NCBI RefSeq assembly: GCF_026342435.1
Contig: NZ_JAPEMT010000003.1
Location: 1 to 64,000, forward strand
DNA: 64,000 nucleotides
Reading direction: 5' to 3'
From: Streptomyces sp. NBC_00237
GTDB lineage: Bacteria > Actinomycetota > Actinomycetes > Streptomycetales > Streptomycetaceae
Of the stretch, positions 8,879 through 19,321 are shown in pieces. The notes beneath the pieces are model-generated. The model saw only the letters and a program-made list of their open reading frames with translations, was not told the origin of the DNA and did not search any database. The position numbers and the translations under genes were made by a program. The number at the start of each line of letters is the position of its first letter. Position 1 is the first letter of the stretch.

Positions 8879-9039
8879 CTGTGGCCTTTGGCTATTGCAG
8901 GGGCAGGAGCTGGGCCAGAGGGTTCTACCGGAGTTACTCCCGGGGCGCCACTCCTCGGCGATAGCGGCTATTTCCGCAAGATCTCAGAACCTCGCCTGAT
9001 ACCCCCATGTAATACCAACTACCCGACATTGACATTTCG

Positions 9040-9069
9040 TTGACAGCGCCGCATGCGCATGCGTAGAAC
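9040..9069 (+). promoter_or_regulatory. Putative promoter of the RHS toxin gene
   Basis: A consensus -35 TTGACA (9040-9045) is followed after 18 nt by TAGAAC (9064-9069). A second TTGACA-like hexamer sits just upstream (9029-9034). The spacer holds the palindrome GCATGCGCATGC. The position, 40-105 nt before the candidate start codons, suits the RHS gene. Confidence 0.5.
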
Positions 9070-9173
9070 TCGCACTTCTATTCACTGCCCGGGAGATTCC
9101 TGCGGCAGTGCTGAGCCCTGCCCAAATTCAGCTGAAGCGGCGAATTCTGGCCAGGGGAAAGGCAGTTGACTAC

Positions 9174-12100
9174 GTGAGGACTCGGCACCGAAGATTCATC
9201 GCCGCCCTCGTCGTCTCGGCCGTGCTGGGGACTGCGCTTCCGCAGATCGCCTATGCGGCACCGGCTCCCGGGGGCGGTGACGACGGAGACGGCAAGAGCT
9301 TCGCGGACACCGTCTCGGGGTGGTTCGGCGGGGACGACGAGGACCCGGAAGACCAGAAGCCGCCGCCCGGCGGCAAGCTGGAGATCCCGAGCCGGGAACG
9401 GTTCCCGCAGGGCAAGAACGCCCCGAAGGCCGAGCGTGTCAAGGAGCTGACCGGCGAGCGCACGTCCAGTGCCCGCTTCTGGCAGCTCTCGGACGGGCGG
9501 GTGGAGGCGGAGCTGTCGGCCTTCCCGACGTCCTACCGGCAGGGCTCCGCCTGGAAGCCGATCGATACGTCGGTCCGTGCGTCCGGGAAGGAGCTGGCCA
9601 ACACCACCAATACGGCGGCGAGTTACTTCGGCCGGACGGCGAAGGAGCTGTTGCGGTACGAGGTCGGGGGCGGCCGGTCGGTCACCCTGGGCCTGGACGG
9701 CCCGTCGGGTGATCTGGCGCCTTCGGTCAAGGGTGACACGGTCACCTACAAGGACCCCACGTCTGGTGCTGACCTGGTGTACCAGGTGGGTGCGGGGCAG
9801 GTGAAGGAGAACATCGTCCTGGCGCAGAAGCCGGGCACGCCGCTTTCCTTCAGCTTCCGTTTGAGTACGGATGGGCTGACGCCGAAGGCCCGTAAGGACG
9901 GGTCGATCGCGTTCTTCGGGGAGACCTCGAAGCACCCGGTGCTGGTGATCCCGGCTCCGTTCATGACGGATTCCAAGAAGTCGGAGACCTCCGCGTACGG
10001 GCAGGTCAGCACCGACAAGGTCACCCAGAAGCTGGCCCGGGACGGCCAGGGCTGGAAGCTGACCGTCACCCCGGACGCAAAGTGGCTGGCCGACCCGGCC
10101 CGCCAGTATCCGGTGACGGTCGACCCGACGCTCACGGTGGCTCCGCTTCCGGGCCAGTCGCAGGACACGATGGTCCTGTCCGACGCCCCGGGGGAGAACT
10201 TCGGGACGTCCTGGAAGATGTCGGTCGGTAAGACCGGAGCGGGCGTGGCCCGCTCGCTGCTGAAGTTCCCGCTGGACCAGATCCCGGCCGGAACCAAGAT
10301 TGACGCGGCGCGCCTGGGCCTGTACTTCGACCAGGTCCACGCCAGCAACGCCAACGATGTGCCGTTGGCCGCGCACCGGGCGACGGGTGCGTGGGACGAG
10401 TCGACGGCGACCTGGACGAACACGAACGCCCTGGTGGGCGAGGTGTCGGGCACCTCGGTGCAGGCGGGTCCTGACGTGCCTGCCAGCACGGCTGCGGTCG
10501 GCGAGTGGCCCAAGGCACAGGGCACCGGCGGGGACTTCGCGTACAACCAGAACGCGGCCAAGGGGGAGACGTACTCCTGGCAGCCGACCGTTCCCGAGTC
10601 CGGTAAGTACCGGGTCGAGGCCCGCTTCCCCGGGACCGACCTGGAGAACGCGGCGACCGAGGCTCCGTACACGGTCACCGGCAGCAAGGGGTCGACAAAG
10701 ACCGTCGTCGACCAGAGCGAGGGGAAGGCCGGAAACTGGTCGCCGCTGGGTGATCCGGTGGACTTCGCGCGCGGTACCGCCGGGAAGATCGTGCTCGGCG
10801 ACAGCGGTGACGAGGACGAGCGCACGCTCGCGGGCTCGGTCCGCCTGGTCGCCGACGCGCAGGTGGTGAAGACGAAGGGCCAGCACAGTACCTGGCACCG
10901 GTTCCCGGTGAAGGACACGGTGCAGAAGTGGGTGGACGGCACGGCCGCCAACCACGGCTTCGTGGTGAAGGCGGTCGACGAGTCGGCCACCGGCCCGCTG
11001 GGTGGTCCCCGGTATGAGTCGGCGGACGGCAACTACGACGGCGAAACGGCCAACTTCCCCCGCCTGACGGTCACCTACGGTGCCGTCGGCACGGAGCTGC
11101 GCGAGCCGACCGTGGTGCACGGCAGCGGCCCGGAGCTGTCCTGGGCCGCCTACACCAACACCACCGGCGACGTGGCGAACGACCTGGTGGAGTACCAGGT
11201 CCACCGCTCCGCGACGCCCGGTTTCACGGTCGGCCCGGACACTCTGGTCGCCCCGGTGGCCCAGGGCACCACGTTGTACACGGACGTCTCGGCCACCCCG
11301 ACCCCGGCGGCCAGTGCGAATGAGATCGGGCGCACGCACTACTACCAGATCGCGGTGAAGACCAAGGGCGGCAAGCTCCTGGGCTCCCCGGTCCGCGATG
11401 TCGGCGTGCCGAAGGCGGGGCGGACCCTGCGCATCCTGCCCGCAGCGGCCGACACCACCTTGTCGTCGCTGAAGCCGGACGTGAACCTGGACAAGCTCCC
11501 CGCCGACGGTGCGCTGCCGAGTGCGGTACAGCAGTCCTGGCTGAGCGTCGGCAACAACTCCACCACCCACGGAACGACCCGCAGCGCCTTCCAGTTCCCC
11601 ACCACGTCGATTCCCGACACCGCGACGGTGTTGCAGTCGCAGGTGCAGCTGTGGGGCGCGGAGACCACCACGGGCACGAAGGGCGCCACGTACGAACTCG
11701 CGCCTCTCACGAAGGACTTCGCGGAGACAGCCGCCACGTGGAACAAGGCGAACGCCACCACCGTGTGGGCCAAGCCCGGCGGTGACTTCGGCCCGGCAGT
11801 CTCCGATTCCGTGGGCGGGATCACCAGCGAGGTCGGCCGCCACACCTGGGACGCCACCTCGCTGACCCAGAAGTGGGTCGAGAAGTCGACTCCGAATACG
11901 GGCGCGGTCATCAAGCTGGCCAACGAGGCGGCGACCGCCCCGCAGGAACGCACCATGTTCCTGTCCGGTGAAGCGGCCGAGGAGCGCCTGCGCCCGCAAC
12001 TGCGCGTGATCTACGTGGACTCCACCCCGTGGAACACGTACTACGCCCCGCACACCCCGCAGCGGATGACCGAGGACAACACCTACCCGGTCGAGGTGAC

Positions 12101-15100
12101 GCTGACCAACACCAGCGACACCGCCTGGCTTGCGGGTGAACGCAAGCTCTCCTACCGCTGGGCCCTGCCCGACGGCTCCGAGCTCACCGACACCCCCACC
12201 CTCAATCTGCGCACCGACATCCCCGCCCTCCTCCCGGGCGAGGAGGCCATCGTCAAGGCGACGGTCAAGTCCCCTCTGGTGGAGGGCAACCGGCGTGAGG
12301 GCCACACCCTGATCTGGGACGTCTTCAACCCGAAGACCAGCACCTGGCTCTCCAAGACCGACTCCATCGGCGGCCTGGAACAGCCGGTCGCCGTCGAGGA
12401 CCCGACCGCGGACCGCCTGGGCATGGAGAAGTACCACTCCTACACCGGCAAGAACACCGGCGCCGGTTCCACCTTCATGTCCAACCTGGGCTCCGGCAAC
12501 GGCGTGTGGTCCTACAACGCCTTCAACAACCCCGGCCGCGGCCTCAACACCTTCCTGCGCCTTTCCTACAACGCCCAGGACACCTCCAACACCCAGCTCG
12601 GCCACGGCTGGTCCGCCCAAGCCTCCGGCCCGATGCGGCTGGGCACGATGCTCGACTTCCACCCGGACAGCGCACCGGGCGAGGTCTACATCACCGACGG
12701 CGACGGCACCCAGCACATCTTCCGCAAACAGAGCGACGGCACCTGGCGCTCCTCCGCCGGATACCACTACCTCCTCAAGCCGAAGGACGGTGTGACCTGC
12801 ACCGACGGCATGGACGAGGTGACAGACGCCTGGACGATGACCCGCCCGGACGGCACCCGCTTCCAGATCGACTGCGACGGCTACCTCCGCCAGGTCATCG
12901 ACAAGAACAACAACGTCCAGACGTACGTCTACGAGGTGCGCGACTCCGGCAACCGCTGGGTCAAGTTCCTCAAGGAGATCAAGGACCCGGCCGGCCGCAC
13001 CTCCCTGAAGCTGGACTACTACCTGCCCGGGGACACGAGCTACGAGTACATCGAAGCGAACGGCGACATCGCCAAGGCCGAGAAGCTGTGGGACCCGAAG
13101 ATCTACGACCACGTGAAGTCGATGACCGACATCTCCGGCCGGAAGATCACGTTCCACTACACCCGGCAGGGAACCCTCGGGCGTCTCACCGACGGTGACG
13201 GCAGTACGCAGCCGAAGGTCTTCAAGTTCGGGTACGACACGGCGCAGGGCGCCAAGAACGTCAAGCTGACCACGGTCACCGACCCCCGCGACAACGCCAC
13301 CACGGTGGCCTACGACCGGGACCCGGAGTACCGCTGGTCGACCAAGACCCTCACCGACCGCCTCGGCGGTGGGACCACCTTCGCCTACACCCCCACCGGC
13401 AGCGGCCGCACCACCAAGGTGACCGACGCCCAGAACCACACCTCCACCTACATCACCGACGGCCTCGACCGCGCCACCACGGTGACGAACGCCAAGTCCC
13501 AGACCACCAAGATGACCTGGGACGACGACCACAACGTCACCCTCATCGAGGAGAACAACGGCGCCAAGACCGCCTACTGCTACGACCCCAAGACCGGCTT
13601 CCCCATCTGGCAACGCAGCGCCGAGGACAACAAGGCGGGCGTCCCGACCGCAGCGGAATGCGCGGGCCCGGATGTCTTCCCGGCCCACTCGGTGCGCTAC
13701 AAGTACCAGACCCGGGCGGACGGCTACGCGGCCGACCTGTGGAAGAAGACCTCAGCCGAAGGCTATTCCTGGCAGTTCGGCTACGACGGGTTCGGTAACC
13801 TCAACAAGGTCACCGACCCGCTGGGCGTCAAGTCCACTACGGTCGAGGATGACTTCACCACGAAGTACGAATACGACGGTTTCGGCCAGCTCACCAAGGC
13901 GACGGACGCCAACGGCAACGCGACCCTGACGTCGGACTTCACCCCCACCGGCTACCCGCGCAAGACCACGGACGCGGAGGGCCGCAGCACGCTCACCGCG
14001 TACGACGACCGCGGTCAGGTCACGACGGTCACCGACGCGCTGGGCAAGAAGATCACCCAGACCTACGACACGTACGGGCGTCCGTTGGTCTCCACGGTCC
14101 CGAAGGATCAGGCTGCTGGCAAGGTCCTCCAGTCGATTGCTCCGGACTACGACGCCAACGACAACGTCACCCAGTCGAAGGCGATCAACGGTGCGATCTC
14201 GACCGCCGTGTACGACAAGGCCGACCAGCTCATCTGGGCCACGGCCCCGCAGGACACGCCGACCTCGGCCAAGAGGGAGTCGACATACGCCTACGACAAG
14301 GTCGGCAACCTGACGTCGACGACCGAGCCCAAGGGCACGGCGACGACGGCGGACGCTAAGGACTACGTCACCACTAACACCTACGACGAGATCTACCAGC
14401 TCACCGACGTCACCAACGCGGCCGGTGAAAAGGTCAGTTACCTCTACGACGGCGTCGGCAACCCGGTCAAGGTCATCGACCCGAAGAAGAACAAGACCCC
14501 GTCCCCGGACGACTTCACCGCCAAGACCGACTACGACTTCAACCACCGGGTCATCGCGACCACGGACGCCGCAGGCAAGACCAGCCGCCAGGAGTATGAC
14601 AAGGACTCCCGCCCGGTCGCCGCGACGGACGCCGAGGGCAACCGCGTCGTCCGCCACTTCGACGACCGCGCCAAGCTGGTGTCGGTCGAAGCCCCGCATG
14701 CCGACAAGGTGATCCGGGAGACCAAGTTCGGCTACGACCAGGTCGGCAACCGCATCAAGACCTTCTCGCCGCGCGGCGTAGCCACCACGGACAACGCCGA
14801 CGACTTCACCTCCGAGACGACCTACGACGCCCTGAACCGCCCGAAGAGGCAGTACCAGCCCTACGACCCCAAGGACGGCCGCTACAACAAGAAGGTCTTC
14901 ACGGAGACCACCTACGATGCGGTCGGCCGGGTGGCGAAGGTCTCCATGCCGCCCAGTTCCGGCGAGACCACCCGCAACGACACCACCTACGAGTACTACG
15001 ACAACGGTTGGGTGCGCTCCTCCACGGACCCGTGGGACATCGTCACCAAGTACGACTACGACGACTTCGGCCAGCAGTCCAAGCGCACCCTGGTTTCGGC

Positions 15101-17813
15101 GGGCGGCTCCGCCACGCGCACGATGACGTGGGAGCACTACCCCGACGGCAAGCTCAAGTCCCTCCAGGACGGCGGCATCCCGGTCGGCACCTCGGTCGTC
15201 ATGGTCAACAACACCGACAAGCAGAACGTGGCGGCCACCGGCGCAACGGAATGGAAGAGCACCCTCAGCCGCGACCACGTCCACGCCCCGGGCACGGGCT
15301 CGGATGCCTTCCAGTGGACGCTGAACATCCCCAAGACCGGTAAGTACGCGGCGTACGTCAAGTACCCGAAGGTGGCCGGGGCCTCCCCGTCCGCGACGTA
15401 CTTGCTCTCCCACGCCAAGGGCTCCACGTCCGTCAAGGTCGACCAGCGGACGAACACCGACGGCTGGGTCAAGATCGGCGACTACGACTTCAAGGAGGGC
15501 AAGGAAGCCCAGCTCAAGCTCGCCGAATCCGGTGCGGGCACGGTCGCCGCGGACAGCGTGAAGCTGGTCCGCGACAACTCCGCCGAGGCGGACGCCGAGA
15601 AGAAGAGGTTCGACTACGCCTACGACGGCAACGGCAACCTGACCTCGGTCGACGACACCTCCTCGGGCCGCCGCATCGACGCGTACACGGTCACCTACAC
15701 CGGACTCAACCAGGTCGAAACGGTCACTGAAGCCCTCGCGGGCCAGGAGAAGAAGAAGACCGCCTACACCTACGACGAGAACGGCCAGCCCAAGACCCAG
15801 ACCCACCCCGACCAGTTCTCCTCCTACACCTACGACCTGCGCGAACTGGTCAAGACGGTGACGGTCGGCAAGTCGTCCTCGGACCCGGCGGCGAAGGTCT
15901 CCACCTACGACTACACCGACCGGGGCCAGAAGAAGCAGGAGATCAAGGGCAACAAGAACGTCGTCGGCTACACCTACTACCTCGACGGCGCCCTCAAGAC
16001 CCAGACGGAGAAGAAGCCCGACGGGACCCTGATCTCCGACCACGCCTACGCGTACGACGCCAACGGCAACAAGGCACAGGACGTCGCCCAGAAGCGCAAC
16101 GCGGACGACGCGACGAAGCTCCTGTCCTCCACCACCAAGTACACGTACGAACCCGCCGACCGCCTCGCCACGGCGACCAAGACCGGCAACGGTGCAGGCG
16201 TTGAGACGTACGTCCACGACGACAACGCCAACGTCATCTCCCAGACGGTCAAGGGCAAGACGACCACCTTCGGCTACGACCGCAACCGGTTGTTGAAGAC
16301 CACCGTCGGCACCGCCGTCGCGGACCACGTCTACGACCCGTTCGGCCGCCAGGATTCCGTCAAGTCCGGCACCCAGGTCATCGAGAAGAACACTTACGAC
16401 GGCTTCGACCACGTCGTGAAACACGACAAGGCCGACGCCAAGGGTGTTCTGAAGTCCACGACGTACGCCTTCGACCCCCTCGACCGCACCACCTCCAAGA
16501 CCGAGGACGGGAAGAAGACCGAGTACAACTACCTGGGTATGTCCGGCGAAGTCCTCACCGAGGAAGTCGCCACCAAGCTCACCGCGTCCTACCAGTACAG
16601 CCCCTGGGGCGAACGCCTCTCCCAGGTCAAGCACACGGCCGACGGCAAGACTGACGAGTCGTACTACGGCTACAACAGCCACACCGACGTCGAAACCCTG
16701 ACGGACAAGGACGGCAACGCGAAGGCGACGTACGGCTACACCGCCTACGGCTCCGACGACACCACCGAGTTCACAGGCATCGACAAGCCCTCGGCCACCA
16801 ACCCCACCAAGGATGCGTACAACCCCTACCGCTTCAACTCCAAGCGATGGGACGCAGCCTCGGCCACGTACGACATGGGCTTCCGAAATTACAGCCCCGG
16901 ACTCAACCGGTTCACCAGCCGGGACATGTACAACGGGGCGCTCGCGGACATGGGCCTCGGTAGTGACCCCATGACCGGCAACCGGTACGCCTTCGCGGGC
17001 GGCAACCCCGCTAGCTTCGCCGAGCTCGATGGGCACCGTCCAAACGGGGACGATTGGAAGTACGCCCCCCTGACCTACTATCCAGATTCTGGAGTGTATA
17101 CAGACGAGAACAGAATTCCGCACGTCGTAGCGGCTGATGGGGATAGTCCCTCTAGTAGGGCTGTCCTTCCCCACATGAATAAAACACTTTCAGACTCAGG
17201 TAAATACTATGACTCATCCACTGGAACCGGGTCTAAGTATCTTCACCAGGACGATCTGAATGCAAAGATGGAGAAGGGGCGTGTGGACCTTCCCAATGGG
17301 GAATCACCGGTGCGTGGAACGACCGCAGACTTCATCAAGGTGACATGGGATTCCGGGGCAATCGTCAGTGTTGAATCCGTCGATGACGTCACATCGAATG
17401 GAAAAGCAGGTGCCGAAAAGATTGCACAGACGATCCGAAATAAGATGGGTAGTAAGAATCAGACTAAGTACGTAGTGTTCTCGGCGCAAACTCGTGAGAT
17501 GGCGGAGGCGGTAGCCAAGATATTTGTTGACGACGTCAACGTCCGTTCCGTCCATCTGCCGTCAGGATATGACACCGGGGAATTCGGGCTCCTCAAACAG
17601 GGAAGCGCCGCCTTGCGGGGCGGGGTAAAGGGTGGCGGGAAGGCTCAGGGACCTGGACGCGGGGTCGGCGGGAAGATCATGGGAGGAGCTGGCGCTTTGG
17701 GCGACATACTCTTCCTGCGGGACGCCATAGGGTCGATCTGGGATAGTGTGAATGGGCGCCCAGTGTGCCCACCGTGGCCCCTGGACTGCACGGTATACCG
17801 GAACGACGCGTAG
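9174..17813 (+). CDS. RHS-repeat polymorphic toxin, secreted
   Basis: About 2,880 aa. The Arg-rich N-terminus followed by a hydrophobic stretch (FIAALVVSAVLGTALPQIAYA) is a signal peptide. Residues about 340-950 contain DNRLRE-type carbohydrate/wall-associated modules. Some 1,300 residues of YD (RHS) repeats follow, which build the cocoon, and then the conserved RHS core ending 'GNRYAFAGGNPASFAELDGH' near residue 2620. The last ~260 residues are unrelated, hydrophilic and encoded by visibly AT-richer DNA, as expected for an exchangeable toxin tip. I could not assign the tip to a known nuclease; it has a mixed alpha/beta segment (TTADFIKVTWDSGAIVSVES) faintly like PD-(D/E)XK-type tips but without the Lys. 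GTG 9174 places the signal peptide at the start; GTG 9108 is the alternative. Confidence 0.85.
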   Translation: MRTRHRRFIAALVVSAVLGTALPQIAYAAPAPGGGDDGDGKSFADTVSGWFGGDDEDPEDQKPPPGGKLEIPSRERFPQGKNAPKAERVKELTGERTSSARFWQLSDGRVEAELSAFPTSYRQGSAWKPIDTSVRASGKELANTTNTAASYFGRTAKELLRYEVGGGRSVTLGLDGPSGDLAPSVKGDTVTYKDPTSGADLVYQVGAGQVKENIVLAQKPGTPLSFSFRLSTDGLTPKARKDGSIAFFGETSKHPVLVIPAPFMTDSKKSETSAYGQVSTDKVTQKLARDGQGWKLTVTPDAKWLADPARQYPVTVDPTLTVAPLPGQSQDTMVLSDAPGENFGTSWKMSVGKTGAGVARSLLKFPLDQIPAGTKIDAARLGLYFDQVHASNANDVPLAAHRATGAWDESTATWTNTNALVGEVSGTSVQAGPDVPASTAAVGEWPKAQGTGGDFAYNQNAAKGETYSWQPTVPESGKYRVEARFPGTDLENAATEAPYTVTGSKGSTKTVVDQSEGKAGNWSPLGDPVDFARGTAGKIVLGDSGDEDERTLAGSVRLVADAQVVKTKGQHSTWHRFPVKDTVQKWVDGTAANHGFVVKAVDESATGPLGGPRYESADGNYDGETANFPRLTVTYGAVGTELREPTVVHGSGPELSWAAYTNTTGDVANDLVEYQVHRSATPGFTVGPDTLVAPVAQGTTLYTDVSATPTPAASANEIGRTHYYQIAVKTKGGKLLGSPVRDVGVPKAGRTLRILPAAADTTLSSLKPDVNLDKLPADGALPSAVQQSWLSVGNNSTTHGTTRSAFQFPTTSIPDTATVLQSQVQLWGAETTTGTKGATYELAPLTKDFAETAATWNKANATTVWAKPGGDFGPAVSDSVGGITSEVGRHTWDATSLTQKWVEKSTPNTGAVIKLANEAATAPQERTMFLSGEAAEERLRPQLRVIYVDSTPWNTYYAPHTPQRMTEDNTYPVEVTLTNTSDTAWLAGERKLSYRWALPDGSELTDTPTLNLRTDIPALLPGEEAIVKATVKSPLVEGNRREGHTLIWDVFNPKTSTWLSKTDSIGGLEQPVAVEDPTADRLGMEKYHSYTGKNTGAGSTFMSNLGSGNGVWSYNAFNNPGRGLNTFLRLSYNAQDTSNTQLGHGWSAQASGPMRLGTMLDFHPDSAPGEVYITDGDGTQHIFRKQSDGTWRSSAGYHYLLKPKDGVTCTDGMDEVTDAWTMTRPDGTRFQIDCDGYLRQVIDKNNNVQTYVYEVRDSGNRWVKFLKEIKDPAGRTSLKLDYYLPGDTSYEYIEANGDIAKAEKLWDPKIYDHVKSMTDISGRKITFHYTRQGTLGRLTDGDGSTQPKVFKFGYDTAQGAKNVKLTTVTDPRDNATTVAYDRDPEYRWSTKTLTDRLGGGTTFAYTPTGSGRTTKVTDAQNHTSTYITDGLDRATTVTNAKSQTTKMTWDDDHNVTLIEENNGAKTAYCYDPKTGFPIWQRSAEDNKAGVPTAAECAGPDVFPAHSVRYKYQTRADGYAADLWKKTSAEGYSWQFGYDGFGNLNKVTDPLGVKSTTVEDDFTTKYEYDGFGQLTKATDANGNATLTSDFTPTGYPRKTTDAEGRSTLTAYDDRGQVTTVTDALGKKITQTYDTYGRPLVSTVPKDQAAGKVLQSIAPDYDANDNVTQSKAINGAISTAVYDKADQLIWATAPQDTPTSAKRESTYAYDKVGNLTSTTEPKGTATTADAKDYVTTNTYDEIYQLTDVTNAAGEKVSYLYDGVGNPVKVIDPKKNKTPSPDDFTAKTDYDFNHRVIATTDAAGKTSRQEYDKDSRPVAATDAEGNRVVRHFDDRAKLVSVEAPHADKVIRETKFGYDQVGNRIKTFSPRGVATTDNADDFTSETTYDALNRPKRQYQPYDPKDGRYNKKVFTETTYDAVGRVAKVSMPPSSGETTRNDTTYEYYDNGWVRSSTDPWDIVTKYDYDDFGQQSKRTLVSAGGSATRTMTWEHYPDGKLKSLQDGGIPVGTSVVMVNNTDKQNVAATGATEWKSTLSRDHVHAPGTGSDAFQWTLNIPKTGKYAAYVKYPKVAGASPSATYLLSHAKGSTSVKVDQRTNTDGWVKIGDYDFKEGKEAQLKLAESGAGTVAADSVKLVRDNSAEADAEKKRFDYAYDGNGNLTSVDDTSSGRRIDAYTVTYTGLNQVETVTEALAGQEKKKTAYTYDENGQPKTQTHPDQFSSYTYDLRELVKTVTVGKSSSDPAAKVSTYDYTDRGQKKQEIKGNKNVVGYTYYLDGALKTQTEKKPDGTLISDHAYAYDANGNKAQDVAQKRNADDATKLLSSTTKYTYEPADRLATATKTGNGAGVETYVHDDNANVISQTVKGKTTTFGYDRNRLLKTTVGTAVADHVYDPFGRQDSVKSGTQVIEKNTYDGFDHVVKHDKADAKGVLKSTTYAFDPLDRTTSKTEDGKKTEYNYLGMSGEVLTEEVATKLTASYQYSPWGERLSQVKHTADGKTDESYYGYNSHTDVETLTDKDGNAKATYGYTAYGSDDTTEFTGIDKPSATNPTKDAYNPYRFNSKRWDAASATYDMGFRNYSPGLNRFTSRDMYNGALADMGLGSDPMTGNRYAFAGGNPASFAELDGHRPNGDDWKYAPLTYYPDSGVYTDENRIPHVVAADGDSPSSRAVLPHMNKTLSDSGKYYDSSTGTGSKYLHQDDLNAKMEKGRVDLPNGESPVRGTTADFIKVTWDSGAIVSVESVDDVTSNGKAGAEKIAQTIRNKMGSKNQTKYVVFSAQTREMAEAVAKIFVDDVNVRSVHLPSGYDTGEFGLLKQGSAALRGGVKGGGKAQGPGRGVGGKIMGGAGALGDILFLRDAIGSIWDSVNGRPVCPPWPLDCTVYRNDA

Positions 17814-17818
17814 GTTGG

Positions 17819-17851
17819 TAAGTGGGCCCCGCAAGGCGCGGGGCCCACTTA
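17819..17851. terminator. Perfect hairpin between RHS toxin and its downstream gene
   Basis: Two exact 14-bp arms (17819-17832 and 17838-17851) flank a 5-nt loop, followed by a T-rich run (AGTTTTCTTTC). It starts five bases after the toxin stop. It should end toxin transcription before the putative immunity gene. Confidence 0.85.
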
Positions 17852-17884
17852 TCCTCAGTTTTCTTTCAAGTCTAGGAATGAAGA

Positions 17885-18658
17885 ATGTCGAGAAGCGTAG
17901 TCACAGTCTGCCTACCCTCGGGAAAATCTGAGGATGTAATGAATCTGCTTACTCAGGCACTTTCTCCGTATGATCAAAACGACGATCTCAGTCGACCAGG
18001 TAAAGAGTGGCAGGGGGAATGGGATAGTTGGTGGATTTATAATGGCCATCATGAAAAGTGCTTCTTTGTTAAAGCTGGTTTGGAACATGATGATCGTTTG
18101 GTGCGTGTCATACTGGGCCCTAGAGGAGAGATGCGTGAGATCCCTCTCAGTAGGTGTGACGGGGGCCCGGTTGCCTTGCTCGATTTCAATACAGAGATAT
18201 CGCGCGTTGAGGCCCTAGAGGCAGCCAGGTGGAATAGACTGGCAGAACTCGCTCAAAAGTATCCTGAGGCCGCTTCAGTGGATGAAATATACCGCCAAGC
18301 GTGCGATGCAGGAAAGCCTTCTATGCTTGAGGTGCAAAAGCGATACCTAGCGCAAGAGTTCGTTACTGCCGCGGCATCTGCTGAATGGCTACCCTCAACT
18401 TACCGTAATGATGTATTCGATCCTGTTGGATGGCTGCAAGGGGGAATCGATCAATTCGTAGAGTCCAGCAGGTTGAACGTCTTTCCCACTGACGCTATTT
18501 TGAACCTAGATGGAGACTGGATGGATAGTTCCAATTTTCATGCCGAGGGTAGTGGTGTGTGGCGGGATGGAGATATGAAATATCGGAGATATTTTACTGA
18601 CTATCTGCAATCGTTGGATGATGGGGAATTCGTGGTGCGGGTGCTCTATCGCTCTTAA
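17885..18658 (+). CDS. Hypothetical protein, putative immunity protein of the RHS toxin
   Basis: A 257-aa soluble protein with no family I recognise. It is acidic and Trp-rich (EWQGEWDSWWIYNGHHEKC near residues 43-61) with no signal peptide or membrane helix. The base composition is AT-richer than the surrounding chromosome and similar to the toxin tip, so both were probably acquired as one cassette. It starts 71 nt after the toxin stop, with a perfect terminator in between, so it likely has its own promoter. The ribosome site is weak (TAGGAATG). The immunity role is inferred from position alone. Confidence 0.6.
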   Translation: MSRSVVTVCLPSGKSEDVMNLLTQALSPYDQNDDLSRPGKEWQGEWDSWWIYNGHHEKCFFVKAGLEHDDRLVRVILGPRGEMREIPLSRCDGGPVALLDFNTEISRVEALEAARWNRLAELAQKYPEAASVDEIYRQACDAGKPSMLEVQKRYLAQEFVTAAASAEWLPSTYRNDVFDPVGWLQGGIDQFVESSRLNVFPTDAILNLDGDWMDSSNFHAEGSGVWRDGDMKYRRYFTDYLQSLDDGEFVVRVLYRS

Positions 18659-19045
18659 GGTGTGCAGGTAATTAACTCGCGGTTATCCGTGTGTTGATTC
18701 GTCGGACGGGCGCAACGGTGGTGGAAGGGCTGCGCTGGTCCCGCCGGGGGCTGTGACCGGGGTAAGCAGGAAGCCCTACGGACGTGGGTCTCCGCAGGGC
18801 TTCGCGCAGGGAGGCTACTTCTGCGCCTACAGTCCGAGTAGTGAAAGCAGTGCACGGGTGGCGGCGTTGCGAATGACGGTGCCGTGGTAGGTCGGGGGTG
18901 AATGGTGTGGCCGTACCCCGTGCCGCAGCCCACCCCCCGTCTCCGGCCTCCCACAGATAGACGGCCCCTACCCATTCCCTGTCGTACTGGTAGGCGGCCT
19001 AACTCTGGCGCTGTCGTCGGCAGGAGGGGAGGCCCCTGACTCTGC
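18659..19045. other. Gene-free stretch with a terminator-like hairpin
   Basis: No supported coding sequence. An 8-bp hairpin (GAAGCCCT 18770-18777 / AGGGCTTC 18796-18803) could end the immunity gene. The base composition returns from AT-rich to normal across this stretch, which may mark the edge of the toxin cassette. Confidence 0.5.
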
Positions 19046-19321
19046 TCAGATGGCCCGCTCTTCGCTGGGGCCGGTGTAGCGGGCCCAGACCTCGGCGGTT
19101 CCCTCGCGGGTGCTGTGCGCCTTCGCCTCGAATGTGCCCGCTGGCCGGAACGCGGCGAGTTTGCCGGTGCGGATGCGGTGGGACTGGTTGGCGGCCCGGT
19201 TGATCGTTTCGTGGGTGTCGATGTGTGCCCAGGCGCCGGGGCGTTCGCGCAGGGCCTCGGCGGCGTTGAACGCCTCCTGGCTGCGGTGGGGGGCGGGCAG
19301 GGTGTCGAACCGTACGTGCAT
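19046..19321 (-). CDS. Small hypothetical protein of the mobile island
   Basis: A 91-aa basic protein (MHVRFDTLPAPHRSQEAFNA start; 'WAHIDTHETINRAANQSHRI' in the middle) with no recognised domain. Its ATG overlaps the stop of the upstream gene (TGATG), so the two are coupled. It is the last gene of the minus-strand set that begins near 20.27 kb. Confidence 0.6.
   Translation of the reverse strand: MHVRFDTLPAPHRSQEAFNAAEALRERPGAWAHIDTHETINRAANQSHRIRTGKLAAFRPAGTFEAKAHSTREGTAEVWARYTGPSEERAI

Noticed and set aside
9078..13688. Very long minus-strand open frame opposite the RHS gene
   Set aside because: It mirrors the codon pattern of the plus-strand RHS gene, has low-complexity Val/Gly/Arg composition and no domain.
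13752..17174. 1140-aa minus-strand open frame
   Set aside because: Antisense shadow of the RHS YD repeats with Val/Gly-rich composition.
18655..18975. Minus-strand open frame after the putative immunity gene
   Set aside because: Low-complexity Arg/Pro/His composition and no start signal; treated as non-coding.
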